From the NCBI RefSeq assembly GCF_900110345.1, contig NZ_FODJ01000009.1:61736-125735 (forward strand): a stretch of 64,000 bases of DNA, given 5' to 3'. Both the position numbers and the translations under genes were made by a program. The notes beneath the pieces were generated by a model. It saw only the letters and a program-made list of their open reading frames with translations, did no database searches and was not told the DNA's origin. Source of the DNA: Amphibacillus marinus (GTDB lineage Bacteria; Bacillota; Bacilli; Bacillales; Amphibacillaceae). Below are positions 17,802 to 27,593 of the stretch, in pieces (position 1 is the stretch's first letter; every line of letters begins with the position of its first letter).

Positions 17802-19538
17802 ATGTGGCAGCATACATATGATAAGTGGAAGAACTTTAATCAATTGGATCAAGAACTTAAATTGCAATTAGCAGAATATGCATCCGATGAAACAAAACTA
17901 GAGGATAGCTTCTATAAAGATTTGGAATTCGGAACAGGTGGTATGCGTGGAGAACTTGGTCCTGGTACAAATCGAATGAATATTTATACGATCCGGAAAG
18001 CGGCGGAAGGTTTAGCACATTATATACTAGAGCAGGGAGAGGCTGCTATGAAACAAGGCGTTGCCATTGCTTATGATTCCCGCTTTAAGTCACCTTTATT
18101 TGCAATGGAGGCGGCTAGGACTTTGGCTACCAACGGCATTAAAGCCTATGTATTTGAATCATTACGCTCCACACCAGAACTGTCCTTCGCTGTGCGCCAT
18201 CTAAATGCGTTTAGTGGCATTATGGTTACAGCAAGCCATAATCCACCTGAATATAATGGCTTTAAGGTTTACAATGATGATGGTGGCCAAGTCCCTCTTG
18301 AAACAGCAGCAGCTATTATTGCCAAGGTTAATCAGGTAGAGAATGAATTAGCTGTTCTTGTCGGAAGTGAAGGAGAGTTAAAGGCTAATGGCTTAATTGA
18401 AATGGTTGGAGCTGAGGTTGACAAGGCCTACCAGGAGTCCTTAAAGTCAATTATCCAACAGCCTGCTGTCATCGATGCTGTTGCTGAAAACCTGAAGATC
18501 ATTTATACACCACTGCACGGGACTGGGAACATTCCTGTCCGTCAAGCTTTGCGAGCAATGGGTTTTACCCAGGTTGCTGTTGTGGCCGAGCAGGAGAAAC
18601 CAGATCCAACCTTCCATACTGTGACATCTCCTAATCCAGAGGAGCATGACGCTTTTGAACTAGCAATTGCACAAGGACTAGCATCAGGCGCTGATCTTTT
18701 AATTGGGACTGATCCAGATGCTGACCGAGTTGGTGTAGCTACGAAGAACGAAGACGGTGACTTTGTTGTTCTAACAGGCAATCAGGTAGGAGCACTAATG
18801 CTTGATTACTTAATAGAGTCGAAGAAAACACAAGGAAAGCTTGCAGAAAATGCAATTGTGTTAAAAACAATTGTGACAAGTGAAATTGGGCGCGATATTG
18901 CAGCTTTTCATGGTATTAAGACTATTGATACATTAACTGGCTTTAAGTTTATTGGTGAGAAAATTAAGGAGTATGAGCAATCTGGTGAATTTGAATTTCT
19001 GTTTGGCTATGAAGAGAGCTACGGGTATTTGGTTGGCGATTTTGTTCGTGACAAGGATGCTGTGCAAGCCTGTATGCTAGCAGCAGAGGTCGCAGCTTTT
19101 TATAAAGCTCAGGGAAAGACCCTTTATCAAGGCTTACAGGCTGTTTTTAAGAAATATGGTTATTACTACGAGTCACTTCGTTCATTAACCTTAAAAGGTA
19201 AGGATGGGGCAGATCAAATCCAAGCGTTACTGTTAGATTTCCGTGAACAACCACCAGTGACAGTAGCTGAGCAAACAGTTAGCTTTATTGAGGATTATCA
19301 ATTATCAGAACGCTTTGAAGCAACAACTGGCATAAAAACAGCAATCGAATTGCCTCAATCGAACGTACTAAAGTACTTTTTAGCTGATGGATCATGGTTC
19401 TGTGTTAGACCGTCGGGAACAGAGCCTAAAGTTAAGTTTTATTTTGGTGTCAATGGTAAAGAAGAGCAAGAATCCAAAGCGAAATTAACAGCTATTGAAG
19501 CCGATGTTATGGCACGTGTTAACGCATTTGTAAGTTAA
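17802..19538 (+). CDS. pgcA: Alpha-phosphoglucomutase / phosphomannomutase
   Basis: Interconverts glucose 6-phosphate and glucose 1-phosphate, feeding UDP-glucose for glycolipid, teichoic acid and exopolysaccharide synthesis. The 578 aa enzyme shows [17 protein letters not shown] (N-terminal phosphate site), the phosphoserine loop [13 protein letters not shown] (about residue 144), the metal loop [12 protein letters not shown] (about 303), the sugar loop GYEESYGYL and the phosphate-binding loop [12 protein letters not shown]. All four loops of the alpha-D-phosphohexomutase fold are intact. CAAGGAGGAAG precedes the ATG. It ends in a strong terminator. Confidence 0.96.
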   Translation: MWQHTYDKWKNFNQLDQELKLQLAEYASDETKLEDSFYKDLEFGTGGMRGELGPGTNRMNIYTIRKAAEGLAHYILEQGEAAMKQGVAIAYDSRFKSPLFAMEAARTLATNGIKAYVFESLRSTPELSFAVRHLNAFSGIMVTASHNPPEYNGFKVYNDDGGQVPLETAAAIIAKVNQVENELAVLVGSEGELKANGLIEMVGAEVDKAYQESLKSIIQQPAVIDAVAENLKIIYTPLHGTGNIPVRQALRAMGFTQVAVVAEQEKPDPTFHTVTSPNPEEHDAFELAIAQGLASGADLLIGTDPDADRVGVATKNEDGDFVVLTGNQVGALMLDYLIESKKTQGKLAENAIVLKTIVTSEIGRDIAAFHGIKTIDTLTGFKFIGEKIKEYEQSGEFEFLFGYEESYGYLVGDFVRDKDAVQACMLAAEVAAFYKAQGKTLYQGLQAVFKKYGYYYESLRSLTLKGKDGADQIQALLLDFREQPPVTVAEQTVSFIEDYQLSERFEATTGIKTAIELPQSNVLKYFLADGSWFCVRPSGTEPKVKFYFGVNGKEEQESKAKLTAIEADVMARVNAFVS

Positions 19539-19550
19539 CTGTAATGAGGA

Positions 19551-19592
19551 AGCACCATTGATTGCACATCTGCTGATCAATGGTGTTTTTTT
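19551..19592 (+). terminator. Terminator of pgcA
   Basis: CACCATTGAT / ATCAATGGTG stem with a 13-base loop, then seven Ts. Confidence 0.88.
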
Positions 19593-19673
19593 CTGTGGAA
19601 TCTGGATAGTAATGTGGTGCTGAGATAATCTAGTTATGTGCCAAATTGACTTTTGAGAAGGAGCTGATAAAAC

Positions 19674-22214
19674 GTGAATAAAGTATCGACGGGTATTCAA
19701 GGCTTTGACGAAACGATTGATAGCCTTAGGCTCGGTGATAATGTCGTCTGGCAGGTTGATGATATTGAAAGCTATCAAAAAGTCGTAACTGCTTTTGTCA
19801 AACAAGCATTAGTAACCCAAAGACGTATTATCTACATTCGTTTTGGTAAGCACCAACAACTAATTAGTACAGATATGAATGTGAAAACCTATCAGGTTAA
19901 GGCAGCAAATGGCTTTGAGCAGTTTGCCACCCAAATTCATCGTTTAATTGAACAGGAGGGGCGAGAGGTCTTCTATGTGTTTGATTGCCTGACTGATTTA
20001 CTTAACAGCTGGAGTTCTGATTTAATGATCGGCAATTTCTTCAAAGTATGCTGTCCGTACCTGTATGAGCTTAATACGGTTGCCTATTTTGCACTAACCA
20101 GAAATGTTCATACCTATGAAACAATTGCGAGAATTCGGGAAACAACACAAGTATTACTCGATCTCTATGCCGTTAATCAGCTCCATTATATTCATCCTTT
20201 AAAGGTTTGGGAGCGCTATTCGCCAACGATGTTTTTCCCACATCTTATCAATCACAATCAGGTAAAGAGTATCACATCAAGCGCTGAATCTACTGCCCTA
20301 TTTAGTCATGTCAATCGAATTGAAGAAAGAATGGATTATTGGAATCGACTACTAACTGAAGCGCGACAGTTGGTTGAATTAGAAAGCGATCAATCTGTAG
20401 ATATGAAGCAACGCTTAATGCTGCTGCTTATTGGTGAGAAATCGCGTATGTATGATTTGTGTGAGCGTTTCTTCACCCTAGAAGATATTATTGCTATTGC
20501 ACAAAGAGAAATTGGGACTGGGTTTATTGGTGGTAAAAGTGTGGGGATGCTGATCGCTAGAAAAATTCTTGCGACAGACCCAGAGCAACGGTTTAATCAC
20601 CTCCTTGAAGCACATGATTCTTTTTATATTGGATCAGATATTTTTTACACCTATATTGTCCAAAATGGCTGGTGGAAGGAGCGAATGGACCAAAAAACAA
20701 AGCAAGGCTACTATAAGTCAGCTGAAAAATTAAGAAAAAAACTACTAACTGGTCATTTCCCAAATCATATTCGTGAACAATTTATGCAGATGCTCGAATA
20801 TTATGGTCAATCACCAATCATTGTTCGTTCAAGTTCTTTGCTTGAGGATAACTTTGGTAATGCATTTGCTGGAAAATATGAGAGTGTTTTTTGTGTGAAT
20901 CAAGGTAGTCCTGATGAGCGCTATCAGGCACTAGAAGCTGCAATCCGTGAGGTCTATGCAAGTACAATGAATCCAGAGGCACTCGAGTATCGTTTAAATA
21001 GAGGGTTGGCTCAAAAGGATGAGCAGATGGCAATTTTAGTCCAACGGGTTTCAGGTGATCATTATGGAAAATGGTTTTATCCACATGTAGCTGGGGTCGG
21101 ACATTCAGCTAATTTATATGTATTCGATCAGTCAATTGATAGTAATGCGGGTATGCTCAGGATGGTATTTGGTCTTGGGACGAGGGCGGTTGACCGGACT
21201 GTTGATGATTATGCGCGATTAGTTACTTTAGATCAACCAGAGAGAACGCCGTTAATGGATCATAACGATGGAAAGAAGTTTGCCCAAAAAAAAGTTGATT
21301 TGCTTGATTTATTGGCCAACAAATTATCCGAGGAGAGATTGGATGATGTGATCGGACAGCAAACGCAAGTAGATAGACGACTTTTCGCAACCATTGACCA
21401 TTTTGCTGGTATCCGGTTACGAGAACTTGGTTATAAGAATATACCTGATCCGCATACGCTAGATTTTAAGCGATTACTGACAGAGACCAATTTCCCTCAT
21501 GTGCTTAAAGAGATGCTTAATCGTTTAGCCGAAATCTATGACTATCCAGTAGATATTGAATTTACTGCTAATTTCGATTCGAAAAGCAACTTTAAGATAA
21601 ATCTTGTCCAGTGTCGCCCCTTACAAACACGCGGGCTAGGAAAGTCCGCGTCAATGGAACTAATTCCAATTGGAGCGGATAGCTTTATTGATACAACAAG
21701 CCACTTCATGGGTGGCAATCTTAATCTGCCACTTGATTATATTATTTATGTTGAAATGGATGATTATTTAAGCTTACCTGAACAGGATAAATATGCAGTG
21801 GCTCGATATATTGGTAGGTTAACGCGCAAATTAAAGCAAAGTCGTATCATGTTAATTGGCCCAGGACGGTGGGGAACGTCAACAACATCACTCGGTGTAC
21901 CCGTTCATTTCAGTGAAATACAGCATGTTGATGTCCTGTGTGAAGTTGCCTCCGCTCATAAGGGGTTTGAGCCTGAATTGTCCTATGGTAGTCATTTTTT
22001 TCAGGATATTGTTGAGGCGAATATTTTTTACATCGCTATCTTTGAAGGGCAGCCGAATGTAAGCTTTACACCAAGTTATTTATCGAAGTTTAATGATGTT
22101 TCTGAGCAGTATTTGGCGGCTGATCCACAGATAGCCAAGATTATAAAATGTTACCACACCACAGGTATGACCGTGCAGGCAGATATTATAGAACAACGAT
22201 TAGTTTGTCGATAA
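19674..22214 (+). CDS. PPDK/PEP-synthase-type ATP-grasp protein with an N-terminal KaiC-like domain
   Basis: An 846 aa protein of COG0574 kinship with unusual architecture. Residues 1-190 resemble a RecA/KaiC fold (STGIQGFDETIDSLRLGDNVVW, later FYVFDCLTDLLNSW) but lack a Walker A lysine loop. Residues ~285-650 form the PPDK/PpsA ATP-binding domain: GGKSVGMLIARKIL, IIVRSSSLLEDNFGNAFAGK, MAILVQRVSG, MVFGLGTRAVDRT and VQCRPLQTRG. The C-terminal ~190 residues (LIGPGRWGTSTTSLGVPVHF) are not the phosphohistidine or PEP-binding domains: no GGxTSHxA motif and no TIM-barrel region are visible. It therefore probably phosphorylates something other than pyruvate by the classical route. The GTG start follows AAGGAG by 10 bases. 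The true substrate is unknown. Confidence 0.75.
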   Translation: MNKVSTGIQGFDETIDSLRLGDNVVWQVDDIESYQKVVTAFVKQALVTQRRIIYIRFGKHQQLISTDMNVKTYQVKAANGFEQFATQIHRLIEQEGREVFYVFDCLTDLLNSWSSDLMIGNFFKVCCPYLYELNTVAYFALTRNVHTYETIARIRETTQVLLDLYAVNQLHYIHPLKVWERYSPTMFFPHLINHNQVKSITSSAESTALFSHVNRIEERMDYWNRLLTEARQLVELESDQSVDMKQRLMLLLIGEKSRMYDLCERFFTLEDIIAIAQREIGTGFIGGKSVGMLIARKILATDPEQRFNHLLEAHDSFYIGSDIFYTYIVQNGWWKERMDQKTKQGYYKSAEKLRKKLLTGHFPNHIREQFMQMLEYYGQSPIIVRSSSLLEDNFGNAFAGKYESVFCVNQGSPDERYQALEAAIREVYASTMNPEALEYRLNRGLAQKDEQMAILVQRVSGDHYGKWFYPHVAGVGHSANLYVFDQSIDSNAGMLRMVFGLGTRAVDRTVDDYARLVTLDQPERTPLMDHNDGKKFAQKKVDLLDLLANKLSEERLDDVIGQQTQVDRRLFATIDHFAGIRLRELGYKNIPDPHTLDFKRLLTETNFPHVLKEMLNRLAEIYDYPVDIEFTANFDSKSNFKINLVQCRPLQTRGLGKSASMELIPIGADSFIDTTSHFMGGNLNLPLDYIIYVEMDDYLSLPEQDKYAVARYIGRLTRKLKQSRIMLIGPGRWGTSTTSLGVPVHFSEIQHVDVLCEVASAHKGFEPELSYGSHFFQDIVEANIFYIAIFEGQPNVSFTPSYLSKFNDVSEQYLAADPQIAKIIKCYHTTGMTVQADIIEQRLVCR

Positions 22215-22265
22215 AATTATTATTTAACATCAACCATTGTTTTTTTTAAAATTACAACTTGTTAA

Positions 22266-22363
22266 TTAACGCAACTTTCGCATCAGCATAAGTATTAAAT
22301 TCCGATGCTCCCAAACATGATCAAGGCTTGATGACTATTGTCAGTGTGCGAAAGTTGAGTTAA
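22266..22363. mobile_element. MITE-like element, internally deleted copy (98 bp)
   Basis: Terminal inverted repeats TTAACGCAACTTTCGCA (22266-22282) and TGCGAAAGTTGAGTTAA (22347-22363) match at 16 of 17 positions. The right-hand interior (CCAAACATGATCAAGGCTTGATGAC) corresponds to the right part of the 17411-17598 copy, while the central ~90 bp is missing. It lies between the ATP-grasp gene and the fruA terminator. Confidence 0.72.
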
Positions 22364-22404
22364 GAAAAAAATAGCATTGGTGCACAACTGTGCGCCAATG
22401 CTAT
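22364..22404 (-). terminator. Terminator of fruA
   Basis: On the minus strand, ATAGCATTGG / CCAATGCTAT stem with a 14-base GC-rich loop, followed by a T run (22370-22364). Confidence 0.85.
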
Positions 22405-22410
22405 TATTTA

Positions 22411-24276
22411 CTAGTTATTTTTTGTTTTCTTCAGAAGTCCAAGCATGAAAGCTGTAACGAGAGAGCCAATGACTATGGCTAGCAGATAGAGCAATGAGCT
22501 ACCTTCAACCAACCCAATTACAAAAATTCCCCCATGTGGTGCGGGTAAACCGATGCCAAATAACATCGACAGCGCTCCAGAAATTGCCGATCCCACCACT
22601 AAGGAAGGGATGACACGACCAGGATCAGCCGCTGCAAATGGGATAGCTCCTTCAGTGATAAAGCTAGCACCCATAATGATATTGGTCTTCCCAGCATCAC
22701 GTTCTTCTTGTGAGAATTTATCCTTAAATAAGAAGGTCGCCAAAGCAATCCCTAATGGTGGTACCATGCCACCAGCCATAATGGCTGCATGTGGTGTAAG
22801 GAAACCGTCAGCAATCATGGCAATGCCAAATGTATACGCTGCTTTATTAACAGGTCCGCCCATATCAATCGCCATCATTCCACCTAAGATTAAACCAAGT
22901 AGGATAGCATTAGTCGTCCCCATGCCCTGGAGCCAGTTGCCGAGTCCTGTGTTAAATACACCGACGGGAACCTCGATTACAAAATACATCAACATACCAG
23001 TCGCAAATATCCCTAACACCGGATAAATTAAAATGGTTTTAATGCCATCAAGTGATGTCGGGATGCCCTTAAGCAGTTCCCTCATTCCAACAACAAGGTA
23101 ACCAGCAAGGAAGCCAGCGATAAGACCGCCTAGAAAGCCTGAATCGCCTTGTGCTGCAATAAAGCCACCAACCATCCCTGGTGCTAGTCCAGGGCGATCG
23201 GCGATGCTCATAGCAATGAACCCTGCTAGGACAGGAATCATTAAGCCGAATGCATTCCCACCACCAATGGTATTGAGCGCTTCGGCAAACCGATGATAAT
23301 CGACATCACCGGGGATGTGTGATTCAATTCCAAATAAAAATCCTAAGGCGATTAAAATCCCACCACCAACAACAAATGGGAGCATATGTGAGACACCGTT
23401 CATTAAATGACGATAGAAGGCTGAGCCAGATCGTGCGTGGTTAGCTGAATCTGACTGTGATTTATTATCGCCTTGATGTATGGGTGCATCGGGACTAAGT
23501 GCTCTTTTAAGCAGTGTCTCAGGTTGCCGAATACCATCAGTAACCCCGGCTTCAATAAGAACTTTACCATTGAAGCGGTCTTTATTGACGTTTGTATCAG
23601 CAGCAATAATAATAGCGTCTGCTTGAGCAATGTCTTCCTCTGTCAGCACATTTTTTGCTCCACCTGAGCCACGTGTTTCTACTTTAATTGTAATACCCAT
23701 TTCTTTTGCTTTAGCTTTTAATGCATCAGCTGCCATAAAGGTATGGGCGATGCCAGTTGGACAGGCAGTAACAGCAAGAACGGTTTTTCCAGTAGTAGCT
23801 GCTTTCTTAGTTGTTTCAGCTTGTAGTTCTTGTTCGTTAATAATTGAAATGATTTCTTTAGAATCTTTAGCATTTAGTAAATGGGTTCTGAATGTTTGGT
23901 CCATTAGCATTCCTGATAGACGTGCTAGTGTATCCAAGTGTTCCTGATTTGCTCCTTCTGAGGCGGCGATCATAAAGAATAAATGAGCAGGTTTGCCATC
24001 TAACGATTGGTAATCAATGCCTGCCTTAGAGCGGGCAAAAGCGATTGCCGGTTTTTTTACCGCTGTTGTTTTAGCATGGGGGATGGCAATGCCATCTCCA
24101 ATTCCTGTTGATGTATGTGCTTCTCTCTCTAGTAAAGCTGACAGGAAGTTTTGCCGATTTGACAATATGTTTTCGTTGTCTAAAATGGCTGCCATTTGTT
24201 GCAGCAGATCTTGCTTTGAATCAGCATGAATATCAAGCTCAATTAATTGTTCACTGAGTAGCTCGGTAATTTTCAT
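22411..24276 (-). CDS. fruA: Fructose-specific PTS enzyme IIABC
   Basis: Imports and phosphorylates fructose at the membrane. The 621 aa chain has the domain order EIIA (about 1-145, active His in GIGDGIAIPHAKT), EIIB (about 165-260, active Cys in VTACPTGIAHTFMAADALK) and EIIC (about 290-615, roughly nine membrane spans, GGPVNKAAYTFG and PAPHGGIFV conserved). This order is the usual Bacillus FruA layout. AGGAGG stands 8 bases before the ATG. It is not accompanied by fruR or fruK in the window, so 1-phosphofructokinase must be elsewhere. The promoter contains a cre box between -35 and -10, so CcpA repression is expected. Confidence 0.95.
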   Translation of the reverse strand: MKITELLSEQLIELDIHADSKQDLLQQMAAILDNENILSNRQNFLSALLEREAHTSTGIGDGIAIPHAKTTAVKKPAIAFARSKAGIDYQSLDGKPAHLFFMIAASEGANQEHLDTLARLSGMLMDQTFRTHLLNAKDSKEIISIINEQELQAETTKKAATTGKTVLAVTACPTGIAHTFMAADALKAKAKEMGITIKVETRGSGGAKNVLTEEDIAQADAIIIAADTNVNKDRFNGKVLIEAGVTDGIRQPETLLKRALSPDAPIHQGDNKSQSDSANHARSGSAFYRHLMNGVSHMLPFVVGGGILIALGFLFGIESHIPGDVDYHRFAEALNTIGGGNAFGLMIPVLAGFIAMSIADRPGLAPGMVGGFIAAQGDSGFLGGLIAGFLAGYLVVGMRELLKGIPTSLDGIKTILIYPVLGIFATGMLMYFVIEVPVGVFNTGLGNWLQGMGTTNAILLGLILGGMMAIDMGGPVNKAAYTFGIAMIADGFLTPHAAIMAGGMVPPLGIALATFLFKDKFSQEERDAGKTNIIMGASFITEGAIPFAAADPGRVIPSLVVGSAISGALSMLFGIGLPAPHGGIFVIGLVEGSSLLYLLAIVIGSLVTAFMLGLLKKTKNN

Positions 24277-24332
24277 GATTTATTCCTCCTAAATGGTTAT
24301 AAGATAAGTCCACTGTAATTCACTATATAGCA

Positions 24333-24361
24333 ATCATATAAGAAGCGCTTTCAAAAATCAA
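24333..24361 (-). promoter_or_regulatory. fruA promoter with embedded cre site
   Basis: Minus strand TTGATT (24361-24356), 17-base spacer, TATGAT (24338-24333). The spacer contains TGAAAGCGCTTCT (24353-24341), a near-consensus cre for CcpA, so repression by promoter occlusion is likely. Confidence 0.7.
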
Positions 24362-24405
24362 TCATTTTCAATCAAAATTAATCATTTTTTTTCATTTTCA
24401 ATCAA
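24354..24405 (-). promoter_or_regulatory. Tandem TGATTGAAAATG-type repeats upstream of the fruA -35
   Basis: On the minus strand TGATTGAAAATG occurs twice, with TGATTAATTTTGATTG and TGATTGATTTTTG variants in between. Regularly spaced direct repeats like these are typical of DeoR-family (FruR-like) operators, so a fructose-responsive regulator encoded elsewhere may bind here. Confidence 0.5.
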
Positions 24406-24491
24406 TAGATATGTGTAATCCCTCCCGTATACGATAATACGAGAGGGATTTGTGTGAATTTATGTATGTTTTAAAAAATTGCCTTTAGGTT

Positions 24492-24674
24492 TTATTTGGG
24501 TTGCTTTTCTGAATAATAAAATTGGTTAATTAGTTTATCAAGTTCTTGTGAGAGGTCAATCAGTCCTTGGAGGTCTCTAGTTTTCTTAAATTGACAATAC
24601 ATCTCATCTCTAATTTGCTCTAATTTGCTCGACTTTTCAGAAAAAGGTCGAGGTTTACTGTAAATATTTTTAAT
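24492..24674 (-). CDS. Spo0E-like aspartyl-phosphate phosphatase (sporulation regulator)
   Basis: A ~60 aa protein of the Spo0E family, which dephosphorylates Spo0A~P and delays sporulation. The helical-hairpin signature is clear: LEQIRDEMYCQFKKTRDLQGL followed by the diagnostic LSQELDKLINQFY. The start is odd. AGGAGG (24688-24683) is 8 bases upstream of an in-frame ATT (24674), whereas the only conventional codon, a GTG at 24683-24681, overlaps the Shine-Dalgarno itself. Either initiation is at AUU or the GTG is used with poor spacing (extending the gene to 24683). It is monocistronic, between fruA and ppc on the same strand. Confidence 0.85.
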   Translation of the reverse strand: MKNIYSKPRPFSEKSSKLEQIRDEMYCQFKKTRDLQGLIDLSQELDKLINQFYYSEKQPK

Positions 24675-24800
24675 TTTTTTCACCTCCTAAAGCAACCTTA
24701 TTACAGTTTAATAGTGCCAAATGCATATGTAAATGGGTGTATATTGTATGTTATTGTCTTGTTTTGTAAAAATAAAAGATAATTGCTCGATTGGACAAGT

Positions 24801-24837
24801 AAATAGCCCTAAAGCATTTGCTTTAGGGCTATTTCTC
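24801..24837 (-). terminator. Terminator of ppc
   Basis: Sixteen-bp perfect hairpin AAATAGCCCTAAAGCA / TGCTTTAGGGCTATTT with a 2-base loop, directly after the ppc stop. Confidence 0.9.
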
Positions 24838-24839
24838 GG

Positions 24840-27593
24840 TCAACCGGTATTACGCATGCCGGCTGCTATCCCGTTAATCGTTAATAATACATCTTCTAGA
24901 AGGTCTGAAGCTGCTGCTTCATCATCAATAGCTCTTAGTTGATTAATTAATTGTACCTGAATAATGTTTAATGGATCTACTAGTGGATTACGCAGTCTAA
25001 CCGATTCTTTAATATTAGGCTGGTGATCCATTAATTCACTTTGTTGCGAAATACTTAGGACGATGTCTTTAGTAAGCTTATGTTCTTTCTTAATTTGGCC
25101 GAATATCCGCTCACTTATTGTGTCGTCTTTAATCATTTTTGTATAATTTGAGGCTATTTCTAAATCTGTTTTTGTCAGTGCCATTTGTAGATTATTAATG
25201 ATTGCTTGGAAGAATGGCCAATGCTGATACATGTCTTGTAATAAAGCAAGATCATCTGTCTGGTCTAGATAGGCTTGTAAACCCGTACCAGCAGCATACC
25301 AAGCTGGAAGAAGCTGGCGTGACTGAGTCCATGCAAAAACCCATGGAATGGCGCGTAGATCCTCAAAGCGATCACTGCCCTTTCGCTTCATCGGTCGAGA
25401 GCCAATATTCAAAGCACCTAACTCGTTTAATGGTGTACCTTGATTAAAGTAGGTAAGAAAATCTTTATCGCCAAATACGAGATCTTGATATTTCTTTAGT
25501 GCAGCTTCGGAAATAAAGGTCATTGCCTCACGTTCTTGTTTAGTCGGCATCTCTTCCTGCACTTCGCTCTGGGGAATGCCTGCCACTGACGTAAGCAGAG
25601 TACTTGTTGCTTGTTCTAAGCTCCGGTATGCAATATCAGATAATAAGTAACGTGATGATAACACCTCACCCTGTTCTGTTATCTTGACACCATCTCCATG
25701 TGTGATTGGTGGCTGTGAAAGTAGACTAGAGTAAAGCGGACCACCACCACGACCGAGTGAACCGCCACGGCCGTGGAAATATTTAAGCTTCACGCCGTAT
25801 GAAGAGGCTATTAGATGAATTTCATCCTGAGTTTTGTAAAGTTCCCAGTTAGCCGTTACGTTGCCACCATCTTTACTACTGTCTGAGTAGCCTAGCATAA
25901 TTTCCTGAAGATCCCCACGCGCTTCCAAGTGCTTGCGGTAAAGTGGAATAGAAAAGAGTTGCTTAATCATTTCTGGACCAAATTTTAAGTCATCGATGGT
26001 TTCAAGTAATGGGGCTACATGGAGCCTACTGCGAACTTTCCCGTCTGGATAAACCCGATATAGTCCGACTTCTTTCGCTAGAACGAGAACTTCAAGAATA
26101 TCACTTACTGCCGTAGTCATGCTAATTAAATAAACCTCAATCGCGCGTTCCCCAAATGTATCTTTAACTTGCTTAATCGTTCTAAATGTTTCAATCATTT
26201 CTTGAGATTCTTTAGAGAACTCATCATAAATCGAAATGAGCGGTCGTGGATCTTCCAGAACTTTAATCAATGTTGCCGTTTTATCCGTTTCATCTAGCGC
26301 CTTATAGTCGGGAGCAATACCGACCTGTCTTAAAATCTCAGCAATTGTATTCTCATGCTCCCCACTATGATTTCTGATATCCAACGTTGCCAAATGAAAG
26401 CCAAAGATCTCAACTTGTCGAATAACATGACGCAACAACTTAATTGGATTTTGGGCAGGGTGGTGAATCGTAAGACTATCCTGAATAAGTAAAAGGTCGT
26501 CCTTTAAAGCATGAGCATCAGAATAGCCCCCCTTGGTATCCTGCGCAGTCAGCTTAAGTCGGCGTAAAATTAAGCCAAGTTTAACCCGATATACTTCGTC
26601 AATTTTATGCCAGCCATTATACTTTAGTTCTTTTTGATCATTGGCAATTGATTCAACAAGCTTATCACTAACAGCTACTTTTTTATTCGATTGACTTAGC
26701 TTTTCTTTTAGCGAGTCAATTGATTCCATATATTTTGATAGCACAAGGTTGCGGTGTTCTTTTAATGTATTAAAGGTTGTCTTTGCTTTAACATTTGGGT
26801 TACCATCACGGTCCCCGCCAATCCATGAACCAAAGCGTAGGAAGGCTGGTACTTGAAAGCGATGGCTGTACTTTTCTTCTAATAAATCCTCTAAATCTTG
26901 GTGTAATTGTGGTAACACATTAAAAAGAACTTTATCGAAGAAGTATAGACCGTTTGAGACTTCCTTCATTACAGAGGGTTTCTTCTCTCTAATCTCGGCC
27001 GTTTGCCATAAAATAGTAATTTCATTTTCAATCATTTCTTGAATAACTTTTTTGTCATAACGTAAGTATGAGAACTCCCAATCCTTTAGTAGGTCAGCGA
27101 TTCGCTGGTGGATACGAAGCATACTACGCCTTGTTGCTTCAGTTGGATGAGCGGTAATAACTAACTCTAATGACAAATCCCCAAGGACTTTCTCGACCTG
27201 TTCAATTGATATATTGTTTTCAAATAATTGGTTGACGCCATGCTCTAGTGATCGGGATTGTATAATACTATCATCTTGCATTTGATATTCGCGACGTCTG
27301 CGGCTTCGATAGTTTTGTTCAGCAATGTTATACAGCTGAAGGTTAACTGAGAATGCACGAATTACCTTTTCACGTAATGAGGAATCAAGCTTATTAATCT
27401 CCTGATTGAAAGTTGTAAAATTGCTAGCCTGATTTTCAGCGCGAATCGCTTTAGACAATGTTCGAAAGTGCTTAACAGTCTCGAGTAGCTCTTCGCCACC
27501 TTCATGTCGTAATACCTTGTCTAGCAGTCTGTTTAAATACTCAACATCTTGATTAAGTGTAATGTTACTAGCTCGATGTGCTTTATGTTGCAT
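24840..27593 (-). CDS. ppc: Phosphoenolpyruvate carboxylase
   Basis: Carboxylates PEP to oxaloacetate, replenishing the TCA cycle. The 917 aa length is typical. Catalytic signatures are all present: VITAHPTEATRRSM (catalytic His, about residue 150), GSWIGGDRDGNPNV, LGYSDSSKDGG, and the mobile loop FHGRGGSLGRGGGP with its Arg/Gly residues. It ends MRNTG, the conserved C-terminus of PEPC (mostly AGMRNTG). It is monocistronic with a strong terminator. The ATG is preceded by GAAAGGAAGTG. Confidence 0.97.
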   Translation of the reverse strand: MQHKAHRASNITLNQDVEYLNRLLDKVLRHEGGEELLETVKHFRTLSKAIRAENQASNFTTFNQEINKLDSSLREKVIRAFSVNLQLYNIAEQNYRSRRRREYQMQDDSIIQSRSLEHGVNQLFENNISIEQVEKVLGDLSLELVITAHPTEATRRSMLRIHQRIADLLKDWEFSYLRYDKKVIQEMIENEITILWQTAEIREKKPSVMKEVSNGLYFFDKVLFNVLPQLHQDLEDLLEEKYSHRFQVPAFLRFGSWIGGDRDGNPNVKAKTTFNTLKEHRNLVLSKYMESIDSLKEKLSQSNKKVAVSDKLVESIANDQKELKYNGWHKIDEVYRVKLGLILRRLKLTAQDTKGGYSDAHALKDDLLLIQDSLTIHHPAQNPIKLLRHVIRQVEIFGFHLATLDIRNHSGEHENTIAEILRQVGIAPDYKALDETDKTATLIKVLEDPRPLISIYDEFSKESQEMIETFRTIKQVKDTFGERAIEVYLISMTTAVSDILEVLVLAKEVGLYRVYPDGKVRSRLHVAPLLETIDDLKFGPEMIKQLFSIPLYRKHLEARGDLQEIMLGYSDSSKDGGNVTANWELYKTQDEIHLIASSYGVKLKYFHGRGGSLGRGGGPLYSSLLSQPPITHGDGVKITEQGEVLSSRYLLSDIAYRSLEQATSTLLTSVAGIPQSEVQEEMPTKQEREAMTFISEAALKKYQDLVFGDKDFLTYFNQGTPLNELGALNIGSRPMKRKGSDRFEDLRAIPWVFAWTQSRQLLPAWYAAGTGLQAYLDQTDDLALLQDMYQHWPFFQAIINNLQMALTKTDLEIASNYTKMIKDDTISERIFGQIKKEHKLTKDIVLSISQQSELMDHQPNIKESVRLRNPLVDPLNIIQVQLINQLRAIDDEAAASDLLEDVLLTINGIAAGMRNTG

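Noticed and set aside
22553..23026. 157-codon open frame on the plus strand inside fruA
   Set aside because: It is antisense to the strongly conserved EIIC domain, has no ribosome site and its low-complexity translation matches nothing.
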